In this document: positions 35,050 to 45,092 of the stretch, one piece after another
How positions within the stretch are numbered: the first letter of the stretch is position 1
Layout of the letters: each line of letters starts with the position of its first letter
Assembly (NCBI GenBank): GCA_927797885.1
Contig: OV696605.1
Span: 124,001-188,000 of the forward strand
Origin: Gloeomargaritales cyanobacterium VI4D9
GTDB lineage: Bacteria > Cyanobacteriota > Cyanobacteriia > Gloeomargaritales > Gloeomargaritaceae
Length of the DNA stretch: 64,000 bases
Reading direction: 5' to 3'
Notes under the pieces: generated by a model
Database searches by the model: none
Seen by the model: only the letters and a program-made list of their open reading frames with translations
Told to the model about the DNA's origin: nothing
Translations under genes and position numbers: made by a program

Positions 35050-35552
35050 TGGTAAATGCCGGAATTCAACCGTGGCTGTTTGAGGTAGAACCCTATTCGG
35101 GCGAGAGTTTGAGTCATTACTTGGGACGGTTTCGGCATGCAAATCATCTAACCGTCTCTGCTTTGGGAGTGGCAACTGGTTTGGGGGGCATTTTCATCAA
35201 GCGATTAGAACATTTTCATCTCAATCCCTTTCCCACAGCAAAACAAATCGCAGATTTAGCCAGCTATATCGGGATTGATCCACAGAAGGTGCAGGGTATG
35301 TTGCCCGCTCAGGGAGTTGCCATTAAGTTGGAGCCATCCCGTCTGTGTGCGGCGTGTTACGCTGAGGTTCCATATCACCGATTGGCATGGCAATACAAGC
35401 AAACGTCAGGGTGTGAAAAACACCGTTTACGTCTCTTATCGGAGTGCCCGAAATGTAAGAAACGGTTTGGAATTCCAGCCCTTTGGCATGGAGCCTGTAA
35501 CCGATGTGGTATGACTTTTGAGGCTATGCAAATAATGCAAAAAAGCTTTTAG
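35046..35552 (+). CDS. tniQ: TniQ of the V-K CAST
   Basis: 168 residues, the compact V-K type. The N-terminal TniQ domain has LFEVEPYSGESLSHYLGRFRHANHLTV. Then comes LCAACYAEVPYHRLAWQ with a C-x2-C, GCEKHRLRLLSECPKC, and a final zinc ribbon CPKCKKRFGIPALWHGACNRC. It caps the TnsC filament next to Cas12k. It overlaps tnsC by four bases. The sequence appears complete. Confidence 0.95.
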   Translation: MMVNAGIQPWLFEVEPYSGESLSHYLGRFRHANHLTVSALGVATGLGGIFIKRLEHFHLNPFPTAKQIADLASYIGIDPQKVQGMLPAQGVAIKLEPSRLCAACYAEVPYHRLAWQYKQTSGCEKHRLRLLSECPKCKKRFGIPALWHGACNRCGMTFEAMQIMQKSF

Positions 35553-35743
35553 TTATTCATAATTAATAGAACTGATTCTTTCGTTAACAATCATGGCTCA
35601 TTTTTGGTGGGTTATAGCGCATTTTATTTAATTATCATAGCCTGATAAAAGTCAAACAGGGCAAATGTAAATATCACCTCAAAGATCACACGAATATTGC
35701 CGGGAGTGAAGCTATGTTGAGAGTACATTTCAAACTGTATCCT

Positions 35744-35886
35744 GTAGAGTAATTTCAAACAAATTTATGTGACATTCACACTTACTTGTAGCCCCCTGTT
35801 CTAGAGGGGGATAGAGCAATCACAAGTGCCTATAGCCTAGCGTGGTGAAGCCATAAAAGTGTTCCACTCTCTTTTGAATGACTATA
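35744..35886. repeat. MITE-D copy inside CAST
   Basis: GTAGAGTAATTTCAAACAAA to TTTTGAATGACTATA with the hairpin CCCCCTGTTCTAGAGGGGG. A short palindromic repeat (CTAGCGTGGTGAAGCC) is embedded at about 35826. It shows host MITEs entered the CAST after it settled. The rest of 35553-35969 holds nothing I recognise. Confidence 0.65.
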
Positions 35887-35969
35887 AAACTCAAAGCTAG
35901 GCTTATGCCCTCTGACTTTTTTGCTGAATATGTTTCCTAATTTTTAGATCAATTGGTACTAACTCTATT

Positions 35970-38921
35970 TCAGGCAGCATTTCGCTGATAAGTCAAACGA
36001 AATATGGTGTCACCCAGCCATTTTTTAAACGATGGGTTGTCACTGTATTGTCTGAACAATTCTGTATTGTCAGCCAGCAATTCGATCACCACCCGTTGTA
36101 GAGCCGCATCGTGTTCGATCCGGGCTGTTTTCTCGTCGTTATTTTTCATAGCATTTTGATACGCAGTATCGGCTCCGACCTTGGTGGGGATTTCCTCCAA
36201 GATAACACGGCATATCCTGTCCGCATCCTTCCATTCAATGTTGCCAAATAGGTCGTTAAATGACTTGATAATGTTGCTCAGTTGATCCATCTCGGGTTCA
36301 GGCTTGCGACCTCCACCACTCGTTGGCACGGGAGCAATTTCGACATCTTCATCGGTGAAATTGATGCTTAGGCTGGCTTTCACCTCCACCCGATAGCTTT
36401 CCATATCAATCGCTTCCAAAATACCCCTGGAATGATCCTCCTCAATGGGGGCGGGGAGCTTTGGAATTAAGAAGTTTAGGAAAACCGAAAGTTTTTCCCA
36501 TTCGGCATTGGAATAGGGCAAGATGCAAGCTAAAAATCCATAGGTTCGCACAAAAGCCTTGGCCTTGCCTTTGAAGTCCACCTGACCATCCTCATCGAGG
36601 TCGGTGTTATAGATGCCCACACAGGTATCTAGGATGGGGTCGAGTTTGTCCCGGTCTGCGCCACTTAAGTAAAGTTCCACCAGGGTATTGACTTGCCCCC
36701 GTTCATAGACCTGATAACCGTCCAAATCAGCCTTGAGGTCGTGTAACTTGTTTGGGTCGGTTTCATCGCTGAGAATAGTGGTACGGTAGTAGGGTTCAAA
36801 AGCCCTTTGGATGGTCTCCGAATCGTTGTAAAAATCGAGCACAAAGGTATCATGCTTCAGGGGATGGGCACGGTTGAGGCGAGAGAGGGTCTGCACTGCC
36901 TTGATCCCGGACAGGGCTTTATCAACGTACATGGTGTGGAGCAGGGGTTCGTCGTAACCGGTCTGATACTTGTCGGCAACAATCAAAAATCGGTAAGGGT
37001 CTTGCCGGATTTTTTCGGGTATCAAATTGCTGGGGAAGCCGTTTAGGGAGGCTTCGGATACCTTGGTTTCCCCATATTGATATTCCCCCGAAAAGGCTAC
37101 GATGGGCGCATAGGGGCTTTTACATACGGCGAGATAGTCTCGGAAGGCGTGGAAATACTGGATGGCTCGCTCAATACCATTAGTGATGACCATTGCCCTA
37201 GCTTGTCCGCCGATCTTCCGGTAACCAATGACTTGCTCGTGGAAGTGGTCAATCATGATTTCAGCCTTCTCACGGATGGCATATTCATGGGATTCAACAA
37301 AACGGCGCAGTCTTTTGTGTGCTTTCTTCACATCGAATAGGGGGTCGCCTTCGACGGTTTTGGCGAGACGGTAATAGCTTTCGACAGGGGTGTAGTGTTT
37401 CAGCACATCGAGGATAAAACCCTCCTGAATCGCCTGCTTCATGGTGTAGCTGTCGAATGGGTAGTGCTTAACCGTGCCGTCGGATTGGGGGTCGGCTTCT
37501 CCGAATATCTCAAGGGTCTTGTTTTTGGGAGTAGCGGTGAAGGCAAAATAACTGGCATTGGCTAACATTTTGCGGCTCTGCATCAATTCGTTGATTTTAT
37601 CTTCGATATTTTCTTCTTCTTCAGATTCCGAGACCTCAGAAGCGAGTGCCATATTCATTTTTGAGGCAGTGCGTCCGCCTTGGCTGGAGTGTGCTTCGTC
37701 AATGATGATCGCAAATGTACTCCTGCGGTGCTCATCACCAATTTCATCCAGGATGAAGGGGAACTTTTGCACGGTGGTGATAATAATCTTTTTGCCGTCC
37801 CTGAGAAATTGGCGCAGGTCGCCGGAACGCTCGGCGTGTCCAATGGTGGCAGAAACTTGAGCAAACTGCTTGATAGTATCCCGAATTTGCCGATCCAGAA
37901 CTTTTCGGTCGGTAACAACGATAATCGAGTCAAAAATCGCTTTTTTATCCCGTTCTAACCCCACCAACTGATGCGCCAGCCACGCAATGGAATTGCTCTT
38001 GCCACTGCCCGCTGAATGTTGGATCAGATAGCGTTTCCCTACACCGTTTTGCTTGGCATCTGCAAGGAGCTTTCGCACCACAGATAGTTGGTGATAACGA
38101 GGGAATATCTGCCTGTATTTCTTCTTACCTGTTTGTTCATCTTTTTCCTCCACCACCTGAGCGTAGTTTTCTAAAATGTCGGTGAGACGCTCCTTGGTCA
38201 AAATCTCTTTCCAAAGATAGTCAGTTGCCAACCCTGACGGGTTCGGAGGGTTGCCAGCACCATTGTTATACCCCTTGTTGAAGGGCAGGAACCATGACTT
38301 TTCCCCCCTGAGATGGGTGCAGAACCGCACTTCATGATCGTCAACGGCAAAGTGAACCAGACAACGGGCAAACTGGCACAGGAGTTCCCTGGGGTCACGG
38401 TCACGTTGGTATTGCTGTACGGCATCGAGGACGGTCTGCTTGGTTAGTTTATTTTTTAATTCAAAAGTGGCAATGGGAAGCCCATTAATGAAAATAACCA
38501 TGTCCAGGCTGAGGGCGGATTCATTACGGCTGTACCTGAGTTGGCGGGTGACGCTAAAGATATTGGTGGCGAATCGTTCGGCGGCTTTGACGTTCCCCGG
38601 GGTTGGAGAGCCGAAAAATAGTTCGATACTAGCCGGACCATGTTTGATGCCGTGACGCAGACAATCCACCACGCCCCGTTTGGTAATTTCACCCTGGAGC
38701 CGGTGCAAAAATTGGGTGCGTTTGGAGCCTTCTTGCTCAATGCTGAGAAGTTTATAGGTTTCCGGCTGGCTGGTTGCCAAGAATTGGAACAACTTTGCCA
38801 GATCGACGGCGTGTTCCTTGTCGTAGTCCTGGGAATTTCCCTGCACGTAGCCGGACTCGTTGACCAAGGAAGCGACGATGAGGGATTCCAAGCCCTTTTC
38901 ACTGATGTCGGTGGGTTTCAT
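35970..38921 (-). CDS. hsdR: Type I restriction endonuclease subunit R
   Basis: HsdR (983 residues) is the ATP-dependent translocase and nuclease of a type I system. The N-terminal nuclease domain has LDMVIFINGLPIATFELKNKLTKQTVLDAVQQY, where ELK is the ExK of the PD-(D/E)xK site. Helicase motifs are HSAGSGKSNSIAW (I), IIIDEAHSSQGG (II) and FTATPKNKT (III). It is the last gene of a five-gene minus-strand operon hsdM-hsdS-mntA-hepT-hsdR. Its start overlaps the hepT stop by four bases. CAST cargo; probably defence against phage. Confidence 0.95.
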   Translation of the reverse strand: MKPTDISEKGLESLIVASLVNESGYVQGNSQDYDKEHAVDLAKLFQFLATSQPETYKLLSIEQEGSKRTQFLHRLQGEITKRGVVDCLRHGIKHGPASIELFFGSPTPGNVKAAERFATNIFSVTRQLRYSRNESALSLDMVIFINGLPIATFELKNKLTKQTVLDAVQQYQRDRDPRELLCQFARCLVHFAVDDHEVRFCTHLRGEKSWFLPFNKGYNNGAGNPPNPSGLATDYLWKEILTKERLTDILENYAQVVEEKDEQTGKKKYRQIFPRYHQLSVVRKLLADAKQNGVGKRYLIQHSAGSGKSNSIAWLAHQLVGLERDKKAIFDSIIVVTDRKVLDRQIRDTIKQFAQVSATIGHAERSGDLRQFLRDGKKIIITTVQKFPFILDEIGDEHRRSTFAIIIDEAHSSQGGRTASKMNMALASEVSESEEEENIEDKINELMQSRKMLANASYFAFTATPKNKTLEIFGEADPQSDGTVKHYPFDSYTMKQAIQEGFILDVLKHYTPVESYYRLAKTVEGDPLFDVKKAHKRLRRFVESHEYAIREKAEIMIDHFHEQVIGYRKIGGQARAMVITNGIERAIQYFHAFRDYLAVCKSPYAPIVAFSGEYQYGETKVSEASLNGFPSNLIPEKIRQDPYRFLIVADKYQTGYDEPLLHTMYVDKALSGIKAVQTLSRLNRAHPLKHDTFVLDFYNDSETIQRAFEPYYRTTILSDETDPNKLHDLKADLDGYQVYERGQVNTLVELYLSGADRDKLDPILDTCVGIYNTDLDEDGQVDFKGKAKAFVRTYGFLACILPYSNAEWEKLSVFLNFLIPKLPAPIEEDHSRGILEAIDMESYRVEVKASLSINFTDEDVEIAPVPTSGGGRKPEPEMDQLSNIIKSFNDLFGNIEWKDADRICRVILEEIPTKVGADTAYQNAMKNNDEKTARIEHDAALQRVVIELLADNTELFRQYSDNPSFKKWLGDTIFRLTYQRNAA

Positions 38922-39277
38922 TGGCTATGGGCTTTTTGAATGGCCTCAAGATGGGGCAGTAACGCCGGGAGATCGTTTTGAAGGATGCTCCACACGGTAT
39001 CGTTGTCAATACCAAGATAGCCATGAATGAGACGGTTGCGGGTGGCAATGATCTGTCGCCAGGGAATGTCTGGGTAAGTTGCTCGGATTTCATCGGGAAT
39101 GTGGGTAGCCGCTTCGCCGATCAATTCGAGGTTGCGTAGAGTGGCATCGTAGTTCATTTCGCTGGCAATAAACGCTTCTTGATCCAGATTGATGCTGTAG
39201 CGCAGGGCTTTTTGGGCAAAGAGAATCATGTCATTGATGTAAAAACGCCATTCCCGACTTGGTAATTCAGACATCAA
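38918..39277 (-). CDS. hepT: HepT-like ribonuclease toxin (HEPN, DUF86)
   Basis: 119 residues, all helical. The HEPN active motif R-x4-H-x-Y is present in TRNRLIHGYLG. HepT toxins cleave RNA and are silenced by the paired nucleotidyltransferase, which adds AMP to the motif Tyr. The gene overlaps mntA upstream by 11 bp and hsdR downstream by 4 bp, so it is translationally tied to the restriction operon. No damage visible. Confidence 0.9.
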   Translation of the reverse strand: MMSELPSREWRFYINDMILFAQKALRYSINLDQEAFIASEMNYDATLRNLELIGEAATHIPDEIRATYPDIPWRQIIATRNRLIHGYLGIDNDTVWSILQNDLPALLPHLEAIQKAHSQ

Positions 39278-39557
39278 TTTTTTCGGATTCGATGTAGGGG
39301 CGCAGTTCTGGCCTGATGGCTTTTTCTGTCACAAGGTCCACGGCACAACCCAGCAGGTCTTCCAAATAAAATTGTACTCCGAAATACCTTTGGGAGGTGG
39401 CAGGTCCATCGAAGCTGACGAGAATATCCACATCGCTGGTGGGGGTTGCTTCATCCCTTGCTGTGGAACCAAATAATGCTAACCGGGTAACTCCAAAGCG
39501 AGATTGTAAGTCTGGCTTACTTTGGGTTAGCAGTTGCAGGGCAGATTGCCGGTTCAT
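39267..39557 (-). CDS. mntA: MntA-like nucleotidyltransferase antitoxin
   Basis: 96 residues of the minimal nucleotidyltransferase type. The catalytic signature GS-x10-D-x-D is intact (Gly30-Ser31, Asp42, Asp44 in FGSTARDEATPTSDVDILV). It is expected to AMPylate HepT. It lies between hsdS (245-bp gap) and hepT, in the same direction. Confidence 0.9.
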   Translation of the reverse strand: MNRQSALQLLTQSKPDLQSRFGVTRLALFGSTARDEATPTSDVDILVSFDGPATSQRYFGVQFYLEDLLGCAVDLVTEKAIRPELRPYIESEKIDV

Positions 39558-39801
39558 TTATCCTCCCTGGCTTCCTTCGTGTCTTTTACTCATGTTTGTG
39601 ATCCATCCATGTTCGACCAACACATCCACAGCCAATCCTCTCTGTAACTAGGGTAGCTTAGGATTCGTAGATGATGACTGGTTAAACGTAACTAAGATCG
39701 TCGTGTAACTTCCGCATCACACCAGAGAAACCCATCGGCAATGATGGAGGGAACCCAATCCATGAGCAAAATGTGGTAAATCTTGATTTCAACAGGAACG
39801 G

Positions 39802-41211
39802 TCATTCCTCCTCATCTATCTCTTCATCTTCCATGATGTCATCTACCTCGGTTAAATCCTCATCATCCATCAGCAGTTCTTCTTCTGCCACCTCTGGCAC
39901 CTCAATGCCTCGCACATCCAATTTGCCCGTAACCACATCGGAAACAAGGCGGGTGCGGTATTCCTGAATCAGTTCTATTTCCCGTTCAGTACGGGCGATC
40001 GCTTTGTCAATGAGGGCAGTTTCTTTTTTGATAAATTCGACTATCTTATCTTGTTCTTGAAGTGCAGGAACAACTAAAAGTAACTGCGAATACTTATCAG
40101 CGCCGATATTTTCTATCGTTGCTTTACTAAAAATCGATATTTTCCATCTATCAAAAACTAGTGACTGTGTATATAGGTACAAAAAATCGCTGGTTATAAC
40201 ATTCTGATTTGGTTTTGCTTTTATCAAATATCCCGCAAAGCAGGAAGGCTCGTCCAGTTTCTTACACTGAAATACCTTGCCAACAGTTGCACCGCTTCTA
40301 GCAAATAGCAAGTCACCTTCTTCAAGAAGATACTCCTCGAATCTATCAATATCTAGTGAAAGTTTGTTTTTATCATCTAAATATCCGTCGGAATTAAAAT
40401 CTGTGATTCTAATATAGCGTGGATATTCTGAAGAGTAATCAGTTCCAGAAGCATTTGCTCCATACTTTAGTTTTCCACAGATGCAATGCTTCAGTTTCCT
40501 CACCGCCCAATGCGCTGGTATCTGCCCAAGCCATTCCACGCCGCTGTCTTTCATTTCCACATTGGGGTTAATGCCTTTGGTTACCGCTTGGTTGATGATG
40601 TTCTGCTTCTGTTCCTTTAGCAGTTGGATGAGCCGCCGTTTATTGCGGATGAATTTATTGATCTGGGCGGTTTTCCAGTCAAGGTAACGGACAATATGAT
40701 TTTGCTCTTCTACTGGAGGGAACAAGGCATATATCGCACCGAAAGAAGGAGTGTATAAACGGTTGAAACCATCACCAACACCTCTTGAGGCATTCGCAAA
40801 TAAATCAACCCAAGTTCGAGTTTTAAAGAGCAAAGAATAATAACTGACAGAAGTTGAGTTTTTGTCTATTACATCAAAAACACTGTAGTCAGGCGAAACA
40901 ACTCCCTCTAAACGAACATCGGTAAACATTCCACTCCAAGCCTGCATTCTATTCATTAGGAGATTACCTAAACGACATACTTTATACTTAGATAAATCCG
41001 AAGAACTTGGAGGGCGGTTATTTAGAGAAGAGTATAAAATTAAGCCTTTCTTGCGACTAAATGATAACAATTTTAGATTAGATGTTTGACTTCTTTCTTC
41101 TCGCTCTCTAAAAAGAAATTTTATCTTACGCAATTCCCAATGTTCTGGCACTTCCCCCAACCAAGGCACGCCAGAATCCTTGTATTTTGGGTAAGGTTTC
41201 AGCTTCATCAC
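39802..41211 (-). CDS. hsdS: Type I restriction specificity subunit S
   Basis: 469 residues with the two target-recognition domains and spacer helices of HsdS. The repeat landmarks are PKYKDSGVPWLGEVPEHWELRKIK at the start and MKDSGVEWLGQIPAHWAVRKLKHC near residue 220. Each is followed by a conserved helix region (EEQNHIVRYLDWKTAQINKFI and ALQEQDKIVEFIKKETALIDKAI). The acidic tail (EEELLMDDEDLTEVDDIMED) is unusual. Its start overlaps the hsdM stop. The downstream 245-bp gap before mntA is the only break in the operon and may hold an internal promoter. Confidence 0.93.
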   Translation of the reverse strand: MMKLKPYPKYKDSGVPWLGEVPEHWELRKIKFLFREREERSQTSNLKLLSFSRKKGLILYSSLNNRPPSSSDLSKYKVCRLGNLLMNRMQAWSGMFTDVRLEGVVSPDYSVFDVIDKNSTSVSYYSLLFKTRTWVDLFANASRGVGDGFNRLYTPSFGAIYALFPPVEEQNHIVRYLDWKTAQINKFIRNKRRLIQLLKEQKQNIINQAVTKGINPNVEMKDSGVEWLGQIPAHWAVRKLKHCICGKLKYGANASGTDYSSEYPRYIRITDFNSDGYLDDKNKLSLDIDRFEEYLLEEGDLLFARSGATVGKVFQCKKLDEPSCFAGYLIKAKPNQNVITSDFLYLYTQSLVFDRWKISIFSKATIENIGADKYSQLLLVVPALQEQDKIVEFIKKETALIDKAIARTEREIELIQEYRTRLVSDVVTGKLDVRGIEVPEVAEEELLMDDEDLTEVDDIMEDEEIDEEE

Positions 41212-43340
41212 TCAGCCTCCCCCACAATTTCTTCTAACAAACCTTCCGTTTCCCGTTCCAAAGCGTAGATGTCTGCCTTAATCTCTTCCAGTGTTCGCAT
41301 GGGCGTAGGTTTGTAAAAATGCTTAGTAAACGAAATCTCATAGCCAATTTGCGTCTTTTCCCGGTCGATCCAGGCATCCGGGGTGTAGGGCAAAACCTCC
41401 CGCTGAAAGAACGCCTCGATGCCCCCCGGTTCCAACAACGGAATCTGCTCGCTATCCCGTAGTGCCGTATCTGGCTCGTACTCGACCACATGGGGTTTCC
41501 CATCAATCTCCATTGCAAACAGCCCGTAAAGGGGGTTGGGCATGACCTTACCCGGCTTGTAAACCTTACTCACTACGGGTGCCGCATCCTCACTGGTGTC
41601 ACAGAGTTCACTTTGGAGTAACTTTTTGCGCTTGGCAGTGAGCTTAATGCTGTGTCTGCCTGCCAACCAGTCACAGGTTTTCATAAAAACGTTGAAGTCC
41701 CGCTGAGGTGCGGCTCCCATCGCTTCCAACAGGATTTTGACCAAGCTGACCAACGGCTCCTCTCCGGCTTGCTTGCAGGTTTTTTGAAAGCGTTCCAACC
41801 GGGTCGGGCTGAGGTCAACCGCCAACCGCAACGGGCGTTCCACCGTCACCTTCCAATACCCGAAAGCCTCATTGGGAAAAATCTTAGATTTCTCGGTTTC
41901 TACTGGATTCACCACCAGGTCACAGATGCGGGCGATCAATTCCTCTGAAAACTCGCAGTTTTTTTTGCCCAGGTTACGGCGCAGTGGTACATACCATTCA
42001 CTGGCATCAATCAATTGCACCTTGCCCCGACGCTCTGGGGATTTTCGATTGGACAATAACCAAATATAAGTGGCAATACCAGTGTTGTAAAACATATTCT
42101 CCGGCAGGGCAATGATCGCCTCCAGCCAGTCATTTTCGATGATCCAGCGGCGGATATTACTCTCTCCCTGTCCCGCATCACCAGTGAACAAAGAAGAACC
42201 ATTGTGAACTTCTGCAATCCGGCTACCCAGGGCGGTGTTGTGCTTCATTTTGGAGAGCTTATTCACCAAGAACATCAACTGTCCATCATTGGAGCGAGTG
42301 ATCATTTTGTATTCCCCGTCGCCGCCATGCTGGGTGACAAAGCGTGGGTCTTTGATGTCCCCCTTACCACCCAATCGGTCTAAGTCAGTTTTCCAGCTTT
42401 TGCCGTAGGGTGGATTCGAGAGCATAAAGTCAAACTCCATACTGGGGAAGGCATCGGCGGACAGGGTAGAGCCAAATTTGATGTTGTCTGCTTCGCTCCC
42501 TTCACCCTTGAGCAACAGGTCAGCCTTGGCAATGGCGTAGGTTTCTGCCTGTGACTCCTGCCCATAAAGATGGATGGTGACTTCCTTGCCGTGTGCGGTC
42601 GCCAAATTTTTCAAGCGCTCCTCTGCCACAGTCAGCATCCCCCCGGTGCCGCAAGCCCCGTCATAGACAAGGTAGGTTCCCGACGTGATCTGGTGGGTCA
42701 CGGGCAAAAAAATCAAATCCGCCATCAGCCTCACCACATCCCTTGGCGTGAAGTGCTCCCCCGCCTCCTCGTTATTATCTTCATTGAAGCGGCGGATCAA
42801 TTCCTCAAAAATCGTACCCATAGCGTGGTTGTCCAGGGCTGGCAGAACCTCAGTTCCAAAAGCATCCACCACGGGTTTGTGGCTGAGGTTGTAGCGATTG
42901 TCAAGAAACTTCTCAATGAGGTGTCCGAGAATATCTGCCTCAACTAAGGTGGGAATTTGATAGCGGAATTTGAATTTATCCAGAATTTCTTGAACATTGG
43001 GAGAGAACCCATCGAGGTACAACTCGAAATCAGATTTAAGCTGTTGTTGTTTGGCACGGTTCCTCAGGTCACGAAGCGTGAACGGTGAGATATTGTAAAA
43101 AGCTTCCCCAGCCGCATGACACAGAGCCGCGTGTTGGTTGGCGATTTTAGCCTCATCGAGTTGCTTCTTCATGCTGAGGACAGCTTCTTTGGTCGGTTCC
43201 AACAGGGCATCCAGGCGGCGGATCACCGTCATCGGTAGGATCACATCTCGGTACTTGCCACGCACATACACATCCCGGAGGACATCATCTGCAATGCCCC
43301 ATATAAAATTCACGATGCCGTTATAAAACGAGTGGTTCAT
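41208..43340 (-). CDS. hsdM: Type I restriction methyltransferase subunit M
   Basis: 710 residues, longer than the usual 500. The N6-adenine methyltransferase core has YDGACGTGGMLTVAEERL (SAM site) and FDFMLSNPPYGKSW (catalytic NPPY). It is preceded by the HsdM N-terminal domain and EEAGEHFTPRDVVRLM. The extra C-terminal 200 residues (DWLAGRHSIKLTAKRKKLLQ onward) are a domain seen in long HsdM proteins. It is first in the operon; the 245 bp upstream probably hold its promoter. Confidence 0.94.
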   Translation of the reverse strand: MNHSFYNGIVNFIWGIADDVLRDVYVRGKYRDVILPMTVIRRLDALLEPTKEAVLSMKKQLDEAKIANQHAALCHAAGEAFYNISPFTLRDLRNRAKQQQLKSDFELYLDGFSPNVQEILDKFKFRYQIPTLVEADILGHLIEKFLDNRYNLSHKPVVDAFGTEVLPALDNHAMGTIFEELIRRFNEDNNEEAGEHFTPRDVVRLMADLIFLPVTHQITSGTYLVYDGACGTGGMLTVAEERLKNLATAHGKEVTIHLYGQESQAETYAIAKADLLLKGEGSEADNIKFGSTLSADAFPSMEFDFMLSNPPYGKSWKTDLDRLGGKGDIKDPRFVTQHGGDGEYKMITRSNDGQLMFLVNKLSKMKHNTALGSRIAEVHNGSSLFTGDAGQGESNIRRWIIENDWLEAIIALPENMFYNTGIATYIWLLSNRKSPERRGKVQLIDASEWYVPLRRNLGKKNCEFSEELIARICDLVVNPVETEKSKIFPNEAFGYWKVTVERPLRLAVDLSPTRLERFQKTCKQAGEEPLVSLVKILLEAMGAAPQRDFNVFMKTCDWLAGRHSIKLTAKRKKLLQSELCDTSEDAAPVVSKVYKPGKVMPNPLYGLFAMEIDGKPHVVEYEPDTALRDSEQIPLLEPGGIEAFFQREVLPYTPDAWIDREKTQIGYEISFTKHFYKPTPMRTLEEIKADIYALERETEGLLEEIVGEAE

Positions 43341-43584
43341 AACCGACGGAAACTCCTAGATCAAATCCATTTTGAATGATCAAGCCAGCAGGGTATACCT
43401 CGCACAGGCGGAAACCTTCTGGGGGTCAATGGCTGAAACATAACATAACAGAAGAACGATTTCTACAATGGACTCAACCGGCTACGCTGGGGGTTAAGTT
43501 CGTTAAATTACTATTAACTTCCCTGGTCTCGCTCAGGTCTGGGTAGGATAATACCTCTTAAGTGTAAATTCCGTCCTTGAGTAT

Positions 43585-44028
43585 ATGTGCAAACGCTTCC
43601 AACTCCATCCTGTCCTCGTTGTTTCAATGATTTTTATCTGTTCATATTTTGGGTTCCATCCGGCACTTGGACTTCCCGATATTTCTGATACTGACGGAAT
43701 TGATATGGATGGTATAAAGTTATTATCTTCAAGATGCAGGGAAAATGTTTTAAAAGTACACTATGAAATCAAGACTAATCTTAGAGAAACATTCAAGAAG
43801 AATCCAAGATTCTTTGGAGATGGTTCAAATTATGATTTTGTAACGAAAGCAGATTTAAGCATCGGTCGGGATTATAAAGGGAATTTTAGTGTACACTTCT
43901 ACAACGCACAGGCTCAATTTGGTTCAGGTTATGAAGATGGAGAAAAGCAAGATAAAAACATCATCTATATTTCTAATCGCTTGGCACCCACAAGTGTTGA
44001 ATCCTGCAATAAAACTTTACATATTTAG
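43585..44028 (+). pseudogene. Secreted protein truncated by IS4-like element
   Basis: A signal peptide (VLVVSMIFICSYFGFHPALG) is followed by about 110 residues, FDGDGS-type sequence with KADLSIGRDYKGNFSVHFYNAQAQFGSG. The last residues after NRLAPT are encoded by the IS end (AGTGTTGAATCC), so the original C-terminus is lost. No family recognised. The loss of the end makes a working product doubtful. Confidence 0.5.
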
Positions 44029-45092
44029 GCGTGGGACGACCCGATTGAGCCAATGGACAAAATTCCACTCCTGCCGTATTAAGATTTGTATATATCGGAA
44101 CTTATCTGCCAATTTACTTCCGTACATCCGTGGAACTTTTAACAGTTGCAATATCAAGTAAACTATTAAAATTACATAAATTTGAATGGTAATTCCATTC
44201 AAATTTTTACTCATCATTTTATCGAGCTTTAAGTTCATCTTTAGAAATTTCCATAGTACCTCTATCGCCCAGCGTTGTCTATAGGCTTCCCCTATCTCTT
44301 CATTACTCATTACATCCTCAGGAATATTGGTAGCTAAATAATAGTCTACTTTCTGTTGAACATTGCCAAAACAAACTACTCTCGCCTTACCTCGTTCTGT
44401 GGTGATATGATAGTTTTCATCCCATTTCCAATTCGACTTAATACGGATAATAAAAAGGGCATCATTTTCGATAAATTGTTCAAATACTTTGTGACTGCAA
44501 AACCCTCTATCCCCGACTGCGACTCCATTTTCCGGTAGCATTTTCACAATATCTTCACCAAAATTAATCTCATGTGCCTGTCCAGGACTAACAATTAAAT
44601 GACCAGTAGATTTCGTATCTTGATTCAAAGTGGTTATTAACTTTACTTGGCGATAGCCTTGGAGCCAAAATAACTTACTCATCAGCGGTATTACGGTAGC
44701 ATCAAAAGGACATAAAACCAACCTCTTTTCAGGATGAGCTTCCTCAATATAATGCAATAATTTATGATAAAGATGCATAAAAATTTGTGGGTCTCTTGTC
44801 TTGTTCGCCTTAGAAAACGTGGATAAGTCAACCTTAATGCCCGCATGATTTAATTGGTAAAATAAGTCCCGTAAACTGTTGATTCCTTTGTCTAAAATGC
44901 CAGCAAACCAGATTGAACAAAATAAGCGAGAATTTAGAACTGGATAATCATTAGTTGGCAGGTCTTTGAGTAAAAATTTGACAATCCCGGGAAAAGAATT
45001 GAATTTCATAGTTGTTTCATGTTTTGGTTTATATGAATTAGAATACCATATTTTGACCCCTCTTTTTCTGCCTTTACCTACCTTTCAACACT
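43993..45092 (-). mobile_element. IS4-family-like insertion sequence
   Basis: About 1.1 kb. Short inverted ends AGTGTTGAATCC (43993) and GGTTTCAACACT-like (CTTTCAACACT ending 45092) flank one transposase gene. I could not find a clear target duplication. It sits between two convergent genes and has replaced the 3' end of both. Confidence 0.55.
44017..45009 (-). CDS. IS4-family transposase
   Basis: 330 residues with the DDE fold of the IS4 class: LVLCPFDATVIPL (first Asp), GVAVGDRGFCSHKVF (second Asp), and the Y-x2-R-W-x-IE-x6-K motif YRQRWAIEVLWKFLKMNLKL (Glu and Lys). The gene is intact, so this IS could still be active. Confidence 0.85.
   Translation of the reverse strand: MKFNSFPGIVKFLLKDLPTNDYPVLNSRLFCSIWFAGILDKGINSLRDLFYQLNHAGIKVDLSTFSKANKTRDPQIFMHLYHKLLHYIEEAHPEKRLVLCPFDATVIPLMSKLFWLQGYRQVKLITTLNQDTKSTGHLIVSPGQAHEINFGEDIVKMLPENGVAVGDRGFCSHKVFEQFIENDALFIIRIKSNWKWDENYHITTERGKARVVCFGNVQQKVDYYLATNIPEDVMSNEEIGEAYRQRWAIEVLWKFLKMNLKLDKMMSKNLNGITIQIYVILIVYLILQLLKVPRMYGSKLADKFRYIQILIRQEWNFVHWLNRVVPRLNM

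Noticed and set aside
43430-43525. Possible second attC site near CATAACATAACAGAAGAACG and GTTCGTTAAAT
   Set aside because: The outer TAAC and GTTA boxes are there but the inner boxes do not pair, so there is no attC architecture.
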